Counted from the stretch's first letter, positions 1 to 8,794 are shown. The stretch: DNA of 64,000 nt from Parabacteroides distasonis (GCF_004793765.1 NZ_SRYM01000005.1:1-64000), one strand, 5' to 3'. The notes: a model not told the origin generated them from the letters alone. Numbers and translations are program-made.

Positions 1-168
1 AATTGTTTCTTTTATCCTCGCCCCGGAATCCGTATATCGTAGTCCAAAGTCATACTTCTTTGACGGTATCGATCCGGAAAAATTCCTTTTCCTAATACTT
101 GTACTACTTGTTGAATTATGTAAGTCTCTCAAAGAACTCTCTCTCGCTATCGTTTCTCGATTGCGGCC
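1..168 (-). other. Probable leader of an rRNA operon leaving the left edge
   Basis: No convincing gene is seen here. Two tandem stable-RNA-type promoters at 170-200 and 351-383 both point left into this stretch. The last bases before the window edge, read on the minus strand, are AAAGAAACAATT, which resembles the sequence just before 16S rRNA in other Bacteroidales. I infer this is the transcribed leader of an rrn operon whose 16S gene starts just outside the window. A tRNA cluster is the alternative. The 16S sequence itself is not visible. Confidence 0.45.
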
Positions 169-169
169 G

Positions 170-200
170 CAAAGGTAAGGACTTTTTCTTAACCTCCAAA
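170..200 (-). promoter_or_regulatory. Stable-RNA promoter P2 (minus strand)
   Basis: On the minus strand the -7 box is TACCTTTG (plus strand CAAAGGTA at 170-177), with a TTTG -33 box at about 197-200 and 19 bp between them, matching the Bacteroidota consensus. The surrounding sequence (GATTGCGG before the box, TTTTTCGG after it) closely resembles the promoters of both tRNA genes in this window, which supports a stable-RNA role. Confidence 0.6.
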
Positions 201-350
201 TTTTTCGGTGAAAAATTTTCAAGTTTTTTCTCAAGCCGATCTCCGGGCGGTTGGAAATTATCGCTTGGCCCAGCCAACCTCATCCCCTACCCAAGGATAC
301 CTCCACGTTTCCATCATTCCTGAAGCGCCGTTCTCTCTCGAATGCGGGTG

Positions 351-383
351 CAAAAGTAATGCTATAAAACATAAACTCCAAAC
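351..383 (-). promoter_or_regulatory. Stable-RNA promoter P1 (minus strand)
   Basis: The minus-strand -7 box is TACTTTTG (plus CAAAAGTA at 351-358) with TTTG near 379-382, 20 bp apart. It is a second copy of the 170-200 promoter, about 180 bp upstream. Tandem strong promoters of this kind are typical of rRNA operons. Confidence 0.58.
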
Positions 384-437
384 TTTTCCGGCATTATTTT
401 TCAAGGTTTCACGATCCCCTTTTCCCCCCACACGCAC

Positions 438-539
438 AAGTACATATTAATACAGTTCCTCATGATCGCTCCGTCCGCCTCGGGTAAAGACATCATGTCG
501 TGGCTACGCAAGTTCTTCGAGGCTATCCATCCCGCATAA
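438..539 (+). pseudogene. Fragment of a DUF3987-type P-loop protein
   Basis: An open stretch ending in TAA at 537-539 encodes LMIAPSASGKDIMSWLRK followed by FFEAIHPA. DUF3987 proteins (primase-like ATPases in Bacteroidota accessory regions) carry a Walker A of the form APxASGK followed by a short helix and a PIH motif, as here. The lysine of the P-loop is kept, but only about 34 residues remain and the frame has no proper start. It appears to be a decayed remnant. Its nearness to a probable rRNA operon fits an old insertion site. Assignment rests on a short motif. Confidence 0.45.
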
Positions 540-827
540 CAAGCATAAAGGGATTCATTTGAAACCTATATAATGTGCGCATCGTGTGTGTGAAGAAAAA
601 GGTTTCATGAAACCTTAAAACTTGAAACCTGCCTATAGTCATTTTTTAATTCGATACACGCATAAGCAAAGAAGAGCCATACGATAGACTTAATTCCTTC
701 GAGCCAATGACTTAAATCAAAGAGCACAAAGACTCAGCTTCTCACCCACTAAGCTCCAAGTCCTTTATGTACCTTAATCCACAACTAATTAAAAAATCTG
801 ATAACAGAACACGAATCTCCGCTCTCA
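540..827. other. Non-coding stretch with GAAACC repeats
   Basis: No gene is supported. GAAACC occurs at 561-566, within the palindrome GGTTTCATGAAACC at 601-614, and again at 623-629. The rest (631-827) shows no clear promoter, hairpin or coding signal. The repeats lie directly behind the DUF3987 fragment and may belong to the same lost element. Confidence 0.4.
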
Positions 828-2405
828 TCAGTCCGACACATTGAAGCGTATTCCCACAGAGTCGTCATATTGTTTTTGCAGCTTATAAAGCTCGTCTCGC
901 ATGCGTTTCGTCACTGCCTCGTAACTGGGCTTACCGTAAAGGTTATTCATCTCGTGGGGATCTTCTTGGAGGTCGTAAAGCTCCCATACGTCGATGTCGT
1001 TGTAGAAATGGATCAATTTATAACGATCGTCACGTACGCCGTAATGACGCTTCACGGAATGCTCGGCGGGATACTCATAGTAATGATAGTAAAGGGAGTT
1101 ACGCCAGTTCTCCAGCCGCTCGCCTTTCAGCAAGGGAAACAAGGACTCGCCTTGGATGTCGGCTGGAATGGGGGCTCCGGCCAGTTCCAAAAAAGTGGGG
1201 GCGTAATCAATATTCTGCACGAGCTGCGGGATATCGCCCTTCTTGCCACCCGGCAAACGCATCAGCAACGGGGTGCGGAAGGATTCCTCATACATGAAGC
1301 GCTTGTCGAACCAGCCATGCTCGCCCATGTAGAAGCCTTGGTCGGAGGTGTAGACGATCAACGTGTTATCCAGCAAATCGTTCTTCTCCAGATAATCAAG
1401 CACGATACCGATGTTCCGATCCACGGAATGGATCACCCGAAGGTAATCGTGCATATAACGCTGGTATTTCCACTCGGCCAGCTCCTTACCCGTGCGTTTC
1501 TTCGCCTTGAAGTCTTGGATGATCGGATCGTAATAGGCGTCCCAAGCGGCTTTCTGATCCGGATTCATGCGATTATAAAGCTCACGGCCATACTTCTCCA
1601 GATCGGCGTTGGAAGAATGGATCTTGTTCTCCTTATCGGCCATTTTCAAGTCGTATACGATATCCATATCCTTGATGATGCTCATCTCCTGCTCCGAGGC
1701 AGCGATGCGGCCGGCGTAATCATCGTAGAAATTCTCGGGCAGCGGAAAGGTCACATCGTCGTAAAGACGCAGGTCGCAGGTATCGGGCATCCAAGTACGG
1801 TGCGGGGCCTTATGGTGCAGCAGGAGGCAGAATGGCTTGCTCTTGTCTCGTTTATTGTCCAGCCAATCAAGAGCCAGATCGGTCGTGATGTTCGTGGCGT
1901 ACCCTTCGATCTGACGCTTCTCGCCGTTATCGATGAAGATGGGGTTATAGTAATCGCCTTGGCCTACGAGGATGTTCCAGTAATCGAAACCGGTAGGATC
2001 GGAGGTGAGGTGCCATTTGCCGATCATGGCGGTTTGGTAACCAGCTTTACGCAATAGCTTCGGGAAGGTCTGCTGCGAGCCGTCGAAGGTATGGGCATTA
2101 TCGATGAAGCCGTTCTTGTGGCTGTGCTTGCCGGTCAGCATGCAGGCACGGCTGGGGCCACTGATGGAGTTGGCTACGAAGCTATTGGTGAAACGTACGC
2201 CCTCCTTTGCGATGCGGTCGATGTTGGGGGTTTGGATGTATCGCTTGTCGTAGGCGCTGATGGTTTGGAAGGAGTGATCGTCCGTCATAATGTAAAGGAT
2301 GTTCATGGGCTTGGCGGGCTGCCCAGACGTATTCTCTTTTTGGCTACAGGAGGTGGAGGCTATCACCGCCAGACCTGTCAGAATGAATAGTTGATTTGTT
2401 TTCAT
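828..2405 (-). CDS. Serine-type sulfatase lipoprotein
   Basis: This 525-residue protein is a type I sulfatase that hydrolyses sulfate esters, probably on host glycans such as sulfated N-acetylglucosamine (substrate inferred). A lipoprotein signal ends at Cys20 (ASTSC). Metal-binding Asp42 and Asp43 lie in MTDDH. The active-site motif is Ser82-Gly-Pro-Ser-Arg86, so the nucleophile is made from serine and needs the radical-SAM anaerobic sulfatase-maturating enzyme. A second metal site lies in YTSDQGFYMGEHGWFDK. It is the second gene of a pair with the upstream GH125 mannosidase, 116 bp away. No SusC/SusD genes adjoin it. It resembles characterised S1_11-type N-acetylglucosamine-6-sulfatases; the subfamily is from memory. 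Confidence 0.88.
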   Translation of the reverse strand: MKTNQLFILTGLAVIASTSCSQKENTSGQPAKPMNILYIMTDDHSFQTISAYDKRYIQTPNIDRIAKEGVRFTNSFVANSISGPSRACMLTGKHSHKNGFIDNAHTFDGSQQTFPKLLRKAGYQTAMIGKWHLTSDPTGFDYWNILVGQGDYYNPIFIDNGEKRQIEGYATNITTDLALDWLDNKRDKSKPFCLLLHHKAPHRTWMPDTCDLRLYDDVTFPLPENFYDDYAGRIAASEQEMSIIKDMDIVYDLKMADKENKIHSSNADLEKYGRELYNRMNPDQKAAWDAYYDPIIQDFKAKKRTGKELAEWKYQRYMHDYLRVIHSVDRNIGIVLDYLEKNDLLDNTLIVYTSDQGFYMGEHGWFDKRFMYEESFRTPLLMRLPGGKKGDIPQLVQNIDYAPTFLELAGAPIPADIQGESLFPLLKGERLENWRNSLYYHYYEYPAEHSVKRHYGVRDDRYKLIHFYNDIDVWELYDLQEDPHEMNNLYGKPSYEAVTKRMRDELYKLQKQYDDSVGIRFNVSD

Positions 2406-2466
2406 GTATTCCGCATAGATTTATGTTGTCTTGATTGATTTTGCCTAAATACACTCAGCTACAGAC

Positions 2467-2497
2467 TTGTAGAGACGGGCATGCCTCGTCTCTACAA
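2467..2497. repeat. Interspersed palindrome between sulfatase and mannosidase genes
   Basis: TTGTAGAGACG and CGTCTCTACAA form a perfect 11-bp stem around GGCATGCCT, which is itself nearly palindromic. I recall very similar GAGACG-GGCATGCC-CGTCTC elements in many Bacteroidales intergenic regions. It could attenuate or stabilise the mRNA between the two genes, giving unequal expression. There is no T-run, so it is not a classic terminator. Confidence 0.7.
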
Positions 2498-2521
2498 GTG
2501 GTGATATTAACCTTGGTGATA

Positions 2522-3994
2522 TTAGCCGAGGAGGTCTTTCAGCTTGCCTTCGGATTGCAGTTTCACGATCAGCTCGCCAAACAGGGTATTCGCCCAAGCG
2601 AACCACGAGCGGGTGTAATCAGAAGGATTGTCCTTATGGAAAGACTCGTGCATGAAACCCGTGCCTCCGTCCGTATCACGAAGCGTCTCGATGCAATACC
2701 GGATCTCCTCCTCATCGTTGGAAGTCGTGGCACGCATGATCAAGCTCATCGGCCAAATATAGTTGAAGCCGATATGCGGACCGCCAATACCCTCACCAGC
2801 CTTTCCTTTAAAGAAGTAAGGATTGGAAGAGCTCAACACCAAGCGACGGGTATTCTGATAAATCGGGTCGTCCACGTCCACGCACCCCAGGAACGGCAGG
2901 GCTAGCAAGCTTGGAACATTAGCATCGTCCATGAAAACACGGCTGCCGTAACCATCCACCTCGAAGGCGTATACCTTACCAAATTCCGGGTGCTCCACGA
3001 TGGCATATTTCTTCACGGCTTCTTCTACCTCGTTGGCCAACGCCTCGCAACAACTAGCCAAGTCTGTATTATTTCTTACAGCACGAAGAACCTCAGCCAC
3101 CTGACGAAGTGAGGTGATAGCGAACAAATTCGATGGAACCAAGAAGCCGAACAGAGTAGCGTCGTCAGAAGGACGGAAAGAGGAAACGATCAGACCCACC
3201 GGGTTCACCGGGCTACCCCAACCCTCATTCAAGAGAGTATCGCCTTGGCGATCCGTCACCCGAGAGAAACGGTACGGCCCAAGGTTGTCCTTGCGCTGTT
3301 GCTCACGGAAGGTACGGTAAACAGCCCCCATCGCCTGCTCCCATTTGCTGTCGAATACGGAGGTATCGCCTACTTCCTTCCAGTAATGGTACGCCAAGCG
3401 GATCGGGTAACAAAGCGAGTCAATCTCCCATTTACGCTCGTGAAGCTCTTTCTTCATCTCCGTGCGGTCGCTCTCCCACTCGCTCCCGGTAGGGCCTTCG
3501 TTGAAACCGTTAGCGTAGGGATCGATCAGTATGCAAGCAGTCTGGCGATTGATAGCACCGACTAGCATTTGCTGCAAGTCCTTATCCTTCTTCGCCAAGG
3601 TGACGAAGGGGTAAACCTGCGCCGAGGAGTCACGCAACCACATGGCATGGATATCTCCGGTGATCACGAACGTATCCGGCTTGCCGTCTACCATCTTGAA
3701 CTCACAAGTCGTGTCCAAGGTATTCGGATAACAGTTCTCGAACATCCAAGCCAGCTTCGGGTCCTTGATACGGGCCTTGGAAACCTTTAGCAATTCCTCT
3801 ACCGCCTTGGAGGTAAATTTACGTGCCCCAGGAACTGGGCGCTTGCTAACGTAATCGCCTGTCACCTTAGAGGCGATCGTGCTAAAACTCTTTTTATTGT
3901 CGGGCGTACTCACGGAGGAGTATACCTTCTCGCCAACCAACAGGCCGGCCAAGGAAATAGATCCTGTTTTCAAGAAATTACGTCTTGTAGTCAT
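2522..3994 (-). CDS. GH125 exo-alpha-1,6-mannosidase family protein
   Basis: This 490-residue protein matches the metal-independent alpha-mannosidase family GH125 (formerly DUF1237), which trims terminal alpha-1,6-mannose from N-glycans. Family hallmarks are [33 protein letters not shown], and [18 protein letters not shown], typical of the (alpha/alpha)6 catalytic barrel. The N-terminus [11 protein letters not shown] plus a hydrophobic stretch resembles a twin-arginine signal; whether Tat is used is uncertain. It is first in a two-gene unit with the sulfatase at 828-2405, suggesting joint stripping of sulfated and mannosylated host glycans. A TAACTTTG promoter box lies just upstream. Confidence 0.87.
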   Translation of the reverse strand: MTTRRNFLKTGSISLAGLLVGEKVYSSVSTPDNKKSFSTIASKVTGDYVSKRPVPGARKFTSKAVEELLKVSKARIKDPKLAWMFENCYPNTLDTTCEFKMVDGKPDTFVITGDIHAMWLRDSSAQVYPFVTLAKKDKDLQQMLVGAINRQTACILIDPYANGFNEGPTGSEWESDRTEMKKELHERKWEIDSLCYPIRLAYHYWKEVGDTSVFDSKWEQAMGAVYRTFREQQRKDNLGPYRFSRVTDRQGDTLLNEGWGSPVNPVGLIVSSFRPSDDATLFGFLVPSNLFAITSLRQVAEVLRAVRNNTDLASCCEALANEVEEAVKKYAIVEHPEFGKVYAFEVDGYGSRVFMDDANVPSLLALPFLGCVDVDDPIYQNTRRLVLSSSNPYFFKGKAGEGIGGPHIGFNYIWPMSLIMRATTSNDEEEIRYCIETLRDTDGGTGFMHESFHKDNPSDYTRSWFAWANTLFGELIVKLQSEGKLKDLLG

Positions 3995-4027
3995 TTATAT
4001 AGTTTTTATGGTATTATATTCCAGTGG

Positions 4028-4035
4028 CAAAGTTA
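4028..4035 (-). promoter_or_regulatory. -7 box for the GH125-sulfatase unit
   Basis: The minus strand reads TAACTTTG here, matching TAnnTTTG, about 34 bp before the GH125 start. No good -33 box is seen. It abuts the end of the rpoD terminator. Confidence 0.5.
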
Positions 4036-4078
4036 AGAAAAAAATAAAGGCTCCCAATCCTTTTCGGACCGGAGCCTT
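4036..4078 (-). terminator. rpoD terminator
   Basis: On the minus strand AAGGCTCC (arm at 4071-4078) pairs with GGAGCCTT (arm at 4047-4054) and is followed by a T-rich run ending near 4036. It lies 24 bp beyond the rpoD stop codon. Confidence 0.8.
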
Positions 4079-4101
4079 CGCCAATTCAATAATTTCTTAA
4101 A

Positions 4102-4962
4102 TTAGCCTAAATACGATTTGAGGAGCTTGCTACGAGTTCCTTGTCTTAATCTTCTGATTGCTTTTTCCTTGATCTGGCGAACACGCTCTCTAGTGAGACC
4201 AAATTTATCGCCAATCTCTTCCAATGTCATTTCCTGACAGCCAATACCGAAAAACATCTTGATAATCTCACATTCTCTTTCGGTCAGTGTAGCAAGCGCT
4301 CGATCAATTTCCTTAGCCAATGACTCGTTCATTAATGACCGATCCGCAATAGGAGCGTCATCGTTCACAAGCACATCCAAAAGACTATTGTCTTCGCCTT
4401 CCACAAACGGGGCATCCACGGAAATATGACGTCCGGACACCTTCAAGGTATCGGAAATCTTATCCACCGGGATATCCAATTCATCGGCAAGTTCCTCTGG
4501 AGATGGTTTACGCTCGTTTTCCTGCTCGAACTTAGAGAAAGCCTTGCTGATCTTGTTCAGCGAGCCTACTTGGTTCAACGGAAGACGCACGATTCTTGAC
4601 TGCTCTGCCAAAGCTTGCAGAATAGATTGGCGAATCCACCATACAGCATAAGAAATGAACTTAAAACCTCTCGTCTCATCGAATTTCTCAGCAGCCTTGA
4701 TCAAACCCAAGTTACCCTCATTAATAAGGTCGGGCAAACTCAAACCTTGATTCTGATATTGCTTAGCTACAGAAACAACGAAACGGAGATTCGCACGGGT
4801 CAATTTCTCTAACGCTCTACGATCTCCTCTTTTGATAGCCTGTGCCAATTCCACTTCCTCTTCTACCGTGATAAGATCTTCTCGACCAATCTCTTGAAGA
4901 TATTTATCCAACGAAGCACTTTCGCGGTTGGTAATGGACTTTGTGATCTTTAATTGTCTCAT
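4102..4962 (-). CDS. rpoD: Primary sigma factor RpoD/SigA
   Basis: This 286-residue protein is a group 1 sigma-70 factor of the short Bacteroidota type without an N-terminal region 1.1. Region 1.2 is [22 protein letters not shown]. Region 2 includes [36 protein letters not shown] and [14 protein letters not shown]. Region 3 follows ([17 protein letters not shown]), and region 4.2 is the helix-turn-helix [20 protein letters not shown] near the C-terminus. It directs RNA polymerase to TTTG / TAnnTTTG promoters, the class used throughout this window. It is transcribed alone, with its own promoter and terminator. Confidence 0.95.
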   Translation of the reverse strand: MRQLKITKSITNRESASLDKYLQEIGREDLITVEEEVELAQAIKRGDRRALEKLTRANLRFVVSVAKQYQNQGLSLPDLINEGNLGLIKAAEKFDETRGFKFISYAVWWIRQSILQALAEQSRIVRLPLNQVGSLNKISKAFSKFEQENERKPSPEELADELDIPVDKISDTLKVSGRHISVDAPFVEGEDNSLLDVLVNDDAPIADRSLMNESLAKEIDRALATLTERECEIIKMFFGIGCQEMTLEEIGDKFGLTRERVRQIKEKAIRRLRQGTRSKLLKSYLG

Positions 4963-4991
4963 TCAATTTGTTTAATTGAGAATACGGGGTG

Positions 4992-4999
4992 CAAAGATA
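4992..4999 (-). promoter_or_regulatory. -7 box of rpoD
   Basis: The minus strand reads TATCTTTG, matching the Bacteroidota -7 consensus, 30 bp upstream of the rpoD ATG. A convincing -33 box is not seen, because the upstream protease terminator hairpin occupies that space. Confidence 0.6.
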
Positions 5000-5016
5000 A
5001 CCATTTTTATTGAAAG

Positions 5017-5049
5017 AATTGGCTGGATGCACCCCACATCCAGCCAATT
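5017..5049 (-). terminator. Hairpin behind the HtrA protease gene
   Basis: AATTGGCTGGATG (5017-5029) and CATCCAGCCAATT (5037-5049) form a perfect 13-bp stem with a 7-nt loop, between the protease stop and the rpoD promoter. There is no strong T-run after it on the minus strand, so termination is likely but not certain. It also overlaps where the rpoD -33 region should be. Confidence 0.55.
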
Positions 5050-5100
5050 AAAAACCTTTAACAATCTTTTACACCTATAAAACTATAATCCTCGTTTATC

Positions 5101-6627
5101 TTATTCGGCAAGATCTATCGCATAGTACTTCGTGCGTCCGTTCGGATAGAAGCCTTTAATGAAGAGGCCTTGATCTTCCGTACGTCCTAGAAGTATGCTT
5201 TCCACAATCTTTTCCAAGTCTTCCGGAGCAGAGATCTTCTGGTTGTTTACAATCATAATAATGAAACCTTTCTTTATACCAGCGTCTTTCAGCTTGCCGC
5301 TGGTCAGACCGGTGACCTCGATACCATAACTAACACCCAACTTACGTTTCTGCTCGTCGTTCAATACCTTGAACGCTGCGCCCATAACCTCTGCGCTATC
5401 GCCTCCTTTCACGACCTTGGTGCTACCCTGTGCATTACGAAGTTCAACCGTGAATTTCTTCATGCTACCATTACGGTTGATCGTCAACTCTACCTTATCA
5501 CCCGGACGGTATTTACTGATCTGCTCTTGCAAAGCGCTAGACGATTTGATCTTCACTCCGTTCACAGCTACGATCACGTCGCCCTTCTCGATTCCTGCTT
5601 CCTTAGCGGAGCTACGCTCGGCGAAACCACCTACGTAAGCGCCCTCGAATACTTTCACTTTTTCTTTCTCTGCATCGGGCACGTACTGCGGGTCTTGTAT
5701 CAATACACCTAATACGGCACGCTGCACGGTTCCAAATTGTTTCAGGTCGTTAGCTACCTTACCGGCGATGCTGATAGGTACAGCGAAAGAGTATCCAGCG
5801 AAGTTGCCGGTCTCGGAGTAGATAGCAGTATTAATACCGACCAACTCTCCTTTCGTATTCACCAACGCACCACCACTGTTTCCTGGGTTCACAGCAGCGT
5901 CTGTCTGTATAAAGGACTCTATCTTGCTACGATCCTTACCACCGGCACCGATGTTACCACGACTCTTAGCGCTCACAATACCTGCGGTAACAGTAGAGGT
6001 CAAGTTAAACGGGTTACCTACCGCCAACACCCACTCACCTACTTTCAATTTCTCAGAATCACCAAAGGGGATCGTAGGCAAGTCGGTTGCCTCGATCTTG
6101 AGCAAAGCGATATCTGTTGTCGGATCGGCCCCTATAATCTTTGCAGGGAATTTCCGGTTATCGTTCAATGTAACCTCCAGTTCGTCAGCTCCGTCAATCA
6201 CGTGGTTATTCGTGATGATATAACCGTCTGTAGAGATAATGACACCCGATCCGGCACCCACACGAGGCTGCTGCTGCTGCGGACGTTGGAACCCTCCACG
6301 ACCACCGAAGCCGAAAAAATACTCGAACGGATCCATGTATTGCTGACCACCGTTCCCGTTAGAGGCTTGGGCGTTAGTCGTGGCCTTGATATGGACAACC
6401 CCGTGGATGGCGCTCTCGGCAGCCGTAGTGAAATCGATATTCTCGGCAGCTACGGTTCCATAATTTGTCAATCGGTACGGTTGCTTGAAGGTATTCTCAA
6501 CTCCGGATACCAAATCCGCCGGACGTTGATTCTTATTCATCAGGTAAGTACTCGTTCCGATTGCGGCACCAGAACTAATGGCTGCTATTAGAGCTACACC
6601 AAGCACATTCTTCCAGATATTTTTCAT
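5101..6627 (-). CDS. htrA: Periplasmic HtrA/DegP-family serine protease
   Basis: This 508-residue envelope protease/chaperone degrades or refolds damaged exported proteins. An N-terminal hydrophobic segment (residues about 8-30) acts as signal or anchor. The chymotrypsin-like domain carries the catalytic triad His142 (TNNHVIDG), Asp172 (TTDIALLKIE) and Ser251 (NPGNSGGAL). A glycine/glutamine-rich flexible LA-type loop (GFGGRGG, PQQQQP) sits at 106-121. Two PDZ domains follow, at about 300-400 and 420-508. Length and layout fit full DegP/DegQ. It is monocistronic and lies directly upstream of rpoD. Whether it behaves as DegP or DegQ cannot be told. Confidence 0.93.
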   Translation of the reverse strand: MKNIWKNVLGVALIAAISSGAAIGTSTYLMNKNQRPADLVSGVENTFKQPYRLTNYGTVAAENIDFTTAAESAIHGVVHIKATTNAQASNGNGGQQYMDPFEYFFGFGGRGGFQRPQQQQPRVGAGSGVIISTDGYIITNNHVIDGADELEVTLNDNRKFPAKIIGADPTTDIALLKIEATDLPTIPFGDSEKLKVGEWVLAVGNPFNLTSTVTAGIVSAKSRGNIGAGGKDRSKIESFIQTDAAVNPGNSGGALVNTKGELVGINTAIYSETGNFAGYSFAVPISIAGKVANDLKQFGTVQRAVLGVLIQDPQYVPDAEKEKVKVFEGAYVGGFAERSSAKEAGIEKGDVIVAVNGVKIKSSSALQEQISKYRPGDKVELTINRNGSMKKFTVELRNAQGSTKVVKGGDSAEVMGAAFKVLNDEQKRKLGVSYGIEVTGLTSGKLKDAGIKKGFIIMIVNNQKISAPEDLEKIVESILLGRTEDQGLFIKGFYPNGRTKYYAIDLAE

Positions 6628-6816
6628 ACTTTTCTTATTTAATTAAACACTTAAATTTAACAGTTTCTTTACGGCAAAGAAAACTCAAAAATTGTGCGGA
6701 TATTCCATTTCCATCGTATTTTTTATCACTTTTAACTAGGACTTACAAGGGCTTAACCGCACTTAACAGTACTGTGTATTGCAAAGTACCTTTTTAACAA
6801 TTAAACAGCAGACGAA

Positions 6817-6990
6817 TTGACAGTTGACACATGACAACTGACAGTCGGTTGCCGACAATCTACAATTTCTATTCGTATAAAAAAACACCTTGGGAGCAGA
6901 ATATGTTTAAGGCTGAAAAAGAAAATGTTATCCTATCTTTCCTTTGCGTCTTCAAAATAATTGTCAACCACCGATCGTCAACTGTCAACT
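6817..6990. repeat. Short TTGACAGTTGAC-type repeats before rnpB
   Basis: TTGACAGTTGACA at 6817, its inverted form TGACAACTGACAG at 6832-6844, and GTCAACTGTCAACT at 6977-6990 are related direct and inverted copies. They flank an otherwise featureless stretch between the protease gene and rnpB. No gene is supported in 6628-6998. Confidence 0.4.
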
Positions 6991-6998
6991 AAAATACC

Positions 6999-7006
6999 TA
7001 TCTTTG
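6999..7006 (+). promoter_or_regulatory. -7 box of rnpB
   Basis: TATCTTTG lies about 7 bp before the predicted 5' end of RNase P RNA, the expected distance for the Bacteroidota -7 element. Confidence 0.65.
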
Positions 7007-7012
7007 CCCTAT

Positions 7013-7366
7013 CGCAGTCTGCCGGTCTGTCGCTCACTTTCGGGTGTGAGGAAAGTCCGGGCAACATAGAGCACCATACTTCTTAACGAGAAGCTGTCCG
7101 TGAGGGTAGAGTAACGTAACAGAGAATAACCGCCGGCCTCGTCCGGTAAGGGTGAAAAGGTGAGGTAAGAGCTCACCGGATCCCGTAGCGATACGGGATG
7201 CCGTACGTCTTATGGGTTGTAAGGTCATGTATACCGGCGCATGTAGGATGGCTCGTCCGATGCCGAGGGGTAGACCGCTAAAGCTTACCGGCAACGGTAA
7301 GACAAGATAAATGGCAGACACCTCTTTCCAAAGAGGTACAGGACCCGGCTTATAGGTAGACTGCTT
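7013..7366 (+). ncRNA. rnpB: RNase P RNA
   Basis: This is the catalytic RNA that removes 5' leaders from tRNA precursors. Conserved blocks are visible in order: GAGGAAAGTCCGGGC near the 5' end (P4 strand with CR-I), ACAGAGAATAACCGCC, GACAAGATAAATGGCAGAC, and the 3' block ACAGGACCCGGCTTATAGG. The terminal helix P1 pairs GCAGTCT (7014-7020) with AGACTGC (7358-7364), and a T-run follows immediately. Length of about 350 nt fits the type A fold. Exact ends are inferred from the P1 helix. Confidence 0.95.
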
Positions 7367-7398
7367 TTTTTATTTGCCAATTAAAATCATGTGCCAAT

Positions 7399-8769
7399 AT
7401 GCCTAAAAACAAGCCACGGGAAGAAAAGAAGCCTATTGGAGAACGGATCAGCGCATTATTAGCACGAACCATCCGTTTCGTCACTTACGACATTTGGCGG
7501 ATTACCGAGAATGAAGTGAGTGGGTTGAAGGAGATTTATATCAATATCATCAAAACGATCATACTCGCCGTGCGGGGTTTCCAAAGCGAGAACCTACAAA
7601 CCAAAGCATCGGCACTCACCTACAGCACATTGTTATCTATCGTACCTTTGTTGGCCGTATTATTAGGTATAGCGAAGGGCTTCGGTTTTCAAGGGACAGT
7701 ACGGCAGGAGTTGTTCGATTATTTCCCCGGACACGAGATGGAACTGAACAAGGCGTTCGAATTCGTGGAAAGCTATCTGGCGCAAACGCAAGGGGGAGTG
7801 ATCATCGGGGTTGGTTTGATTTTATTGTTTTATACGGTGATCAACTTGATCTCGTCCGTAGAGGATACGTTTAACGATATCTGGCAGATCCAGAAATCCC
7901 GACCGTGGTACCGGAAGATATCCGACTATCTCGCCTTATTCCTCGTGTTGCCAGTGCTAATGACGGCATCCAGCGGTTTATCCATCTTCATGTCTACCTT
8001 GCAGAACTCGTTCTTGGGACAATACTTGTTTTTCACGCCACTCATGGAACTATTCTTACATATAGCGCCTTATATTATCACAACATTTGCTTTCACAGGA
8101 CTGTACGTCTCCCTACCGAATACGAAGGTAAGGTTCATGAACGGGTTGGTGGCAGGCTTTATCGCCGGTTGCGCCTTTCAGTTGTTCCAATTCATTTATA
8201 TCAGCGGGCAGATTTGGGTGAGCAAGTACAACGCTATTTACGGTAGTTTCGCCGCATTGCCTTTGTTGTTGCTTTGGTTGCAACTTTCTTGGTTGATTTG
8301 CTTGTTTGGCGCAGAGCTGTCGTACGCCTCCCAAAATGTGAAGAAATTCAGCTTTGAGAGGGACAGCAAGAATATCAGTCGCCGTTACAAGGATTTCCTT
8401 ACCTTGCTGATCGCCTCGCTAATCATCAAACGGTTCGTGAAAGGCCCCCCCCCCTATACGGCAGACGAGCTATCCAACGCTTACCGCATTCCTATCCGCA
8501 TAACGACGCAGATTTTATACCTGCTTACAGAGCTAAATATCATCATTGAGGTGAATTACGGGAATGATGACCGTGTGGCATATTATCAGCCGGCGATCGA
8601 TGTCAATAAGATCACAGTCAGTTACCTGCTGACTCGCATGGACGAGTATGGTTCTGAGAACTTCAAGATTGACACGAGCCAGCTTTTCTGCAAGGAATGG
8701 AAAGCCCTACTAAAGACACGTGAGGACATGATAAAGGCAAACAATAATATCCTGTTGAAGGACCTATAG
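7399..8769 (+). CDS. YihY/BrkB-family inner-membrane protein
   Basis: This 456-residue protein has an N-terminal cytoplasmic part, then about six membrane segments between residues 50 and 315 with family hallmarks (LQTKASALTYSTLLSIVPLLAV; DTFNDIWQIQ; LPLLLLWLQLSWLICLFGAEL). The family was once mislabelled ribonuclease BN; its real role is unsettled. The soluble C-terminal 130 residues look partly winged-helix-like. The codons for GPPP in KGPPPYTADE contain a run of ten C (8445-8454), a slippage-prone tract. It starts 33 bp after the rnpB end and is followed 25 bp later by the MATE exporter. Confidence 0.85.
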   Translation: MPKNKPREEKKPIGERISALLARTIRFVTYDIWRITENEVSGLKEIYINIIKTIILAVRGFQSENLQTKASALTYSTLLSIVPLLAVLLGIAKGFGFQGTVRQELFDYFPGHEMELNKAFEFVESYLAQTQGGVIIGVGLILLFYTVINLISSVEDTFNDIWQIQKSRPWYRKISDYLALFLVLPVLMTASSGLSIFMSTLQNSFLGQYLFFTPLMELFLHIAPYIITTFAFTGLYVSLPNTKVRFMNGLVAGFIAGCAFQLFQFIYISGQIWVSKYNAIYGSFAALPLLLLWLQLSWLICLFGAELSYASQNVKKFSFERDSKNISRRYKDFLTLLIASLIIKRFVKGPPPYTADELSNAYRIPIRITTQILYLLTELNIIIEVNYGNDDRVAYYQPAIDVNKITVSYLLTRMDEYGSENFKIDTSQLFCKEWKALLKTREDMIKANNNILLKDL

Positions 8770-8794
8770 GGGTCTGAAAATCGAGAGTTGAAAA

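Noticed and set aside
99-450. Two short plus-strand reading frames at the left edge
   Set aside because: They run across the two minus-strand stable-RNA promoters, have no family resemblance and use atypical codons.
870-2057. Long open frame antisense to the sulfatase gene (395 codons)
   Set aside because: It mirrors the codon pattern of the real gene; the sulfatase has clear active-site motifs and a lipoprotein signal, while the antisense frame has none.
5737-6591. Open frame antisense to the HtrA gene (284 codons)
   Set aside because: No recognisable domain and complete overlap with a gene carrying an intact catalytic triad.
8441-8460. Frameshift in the YihY-type gene at the ten-C run
   Set aside because: The frame is intact through the tract and the protein has normal length; only the potential for slippage is reported.
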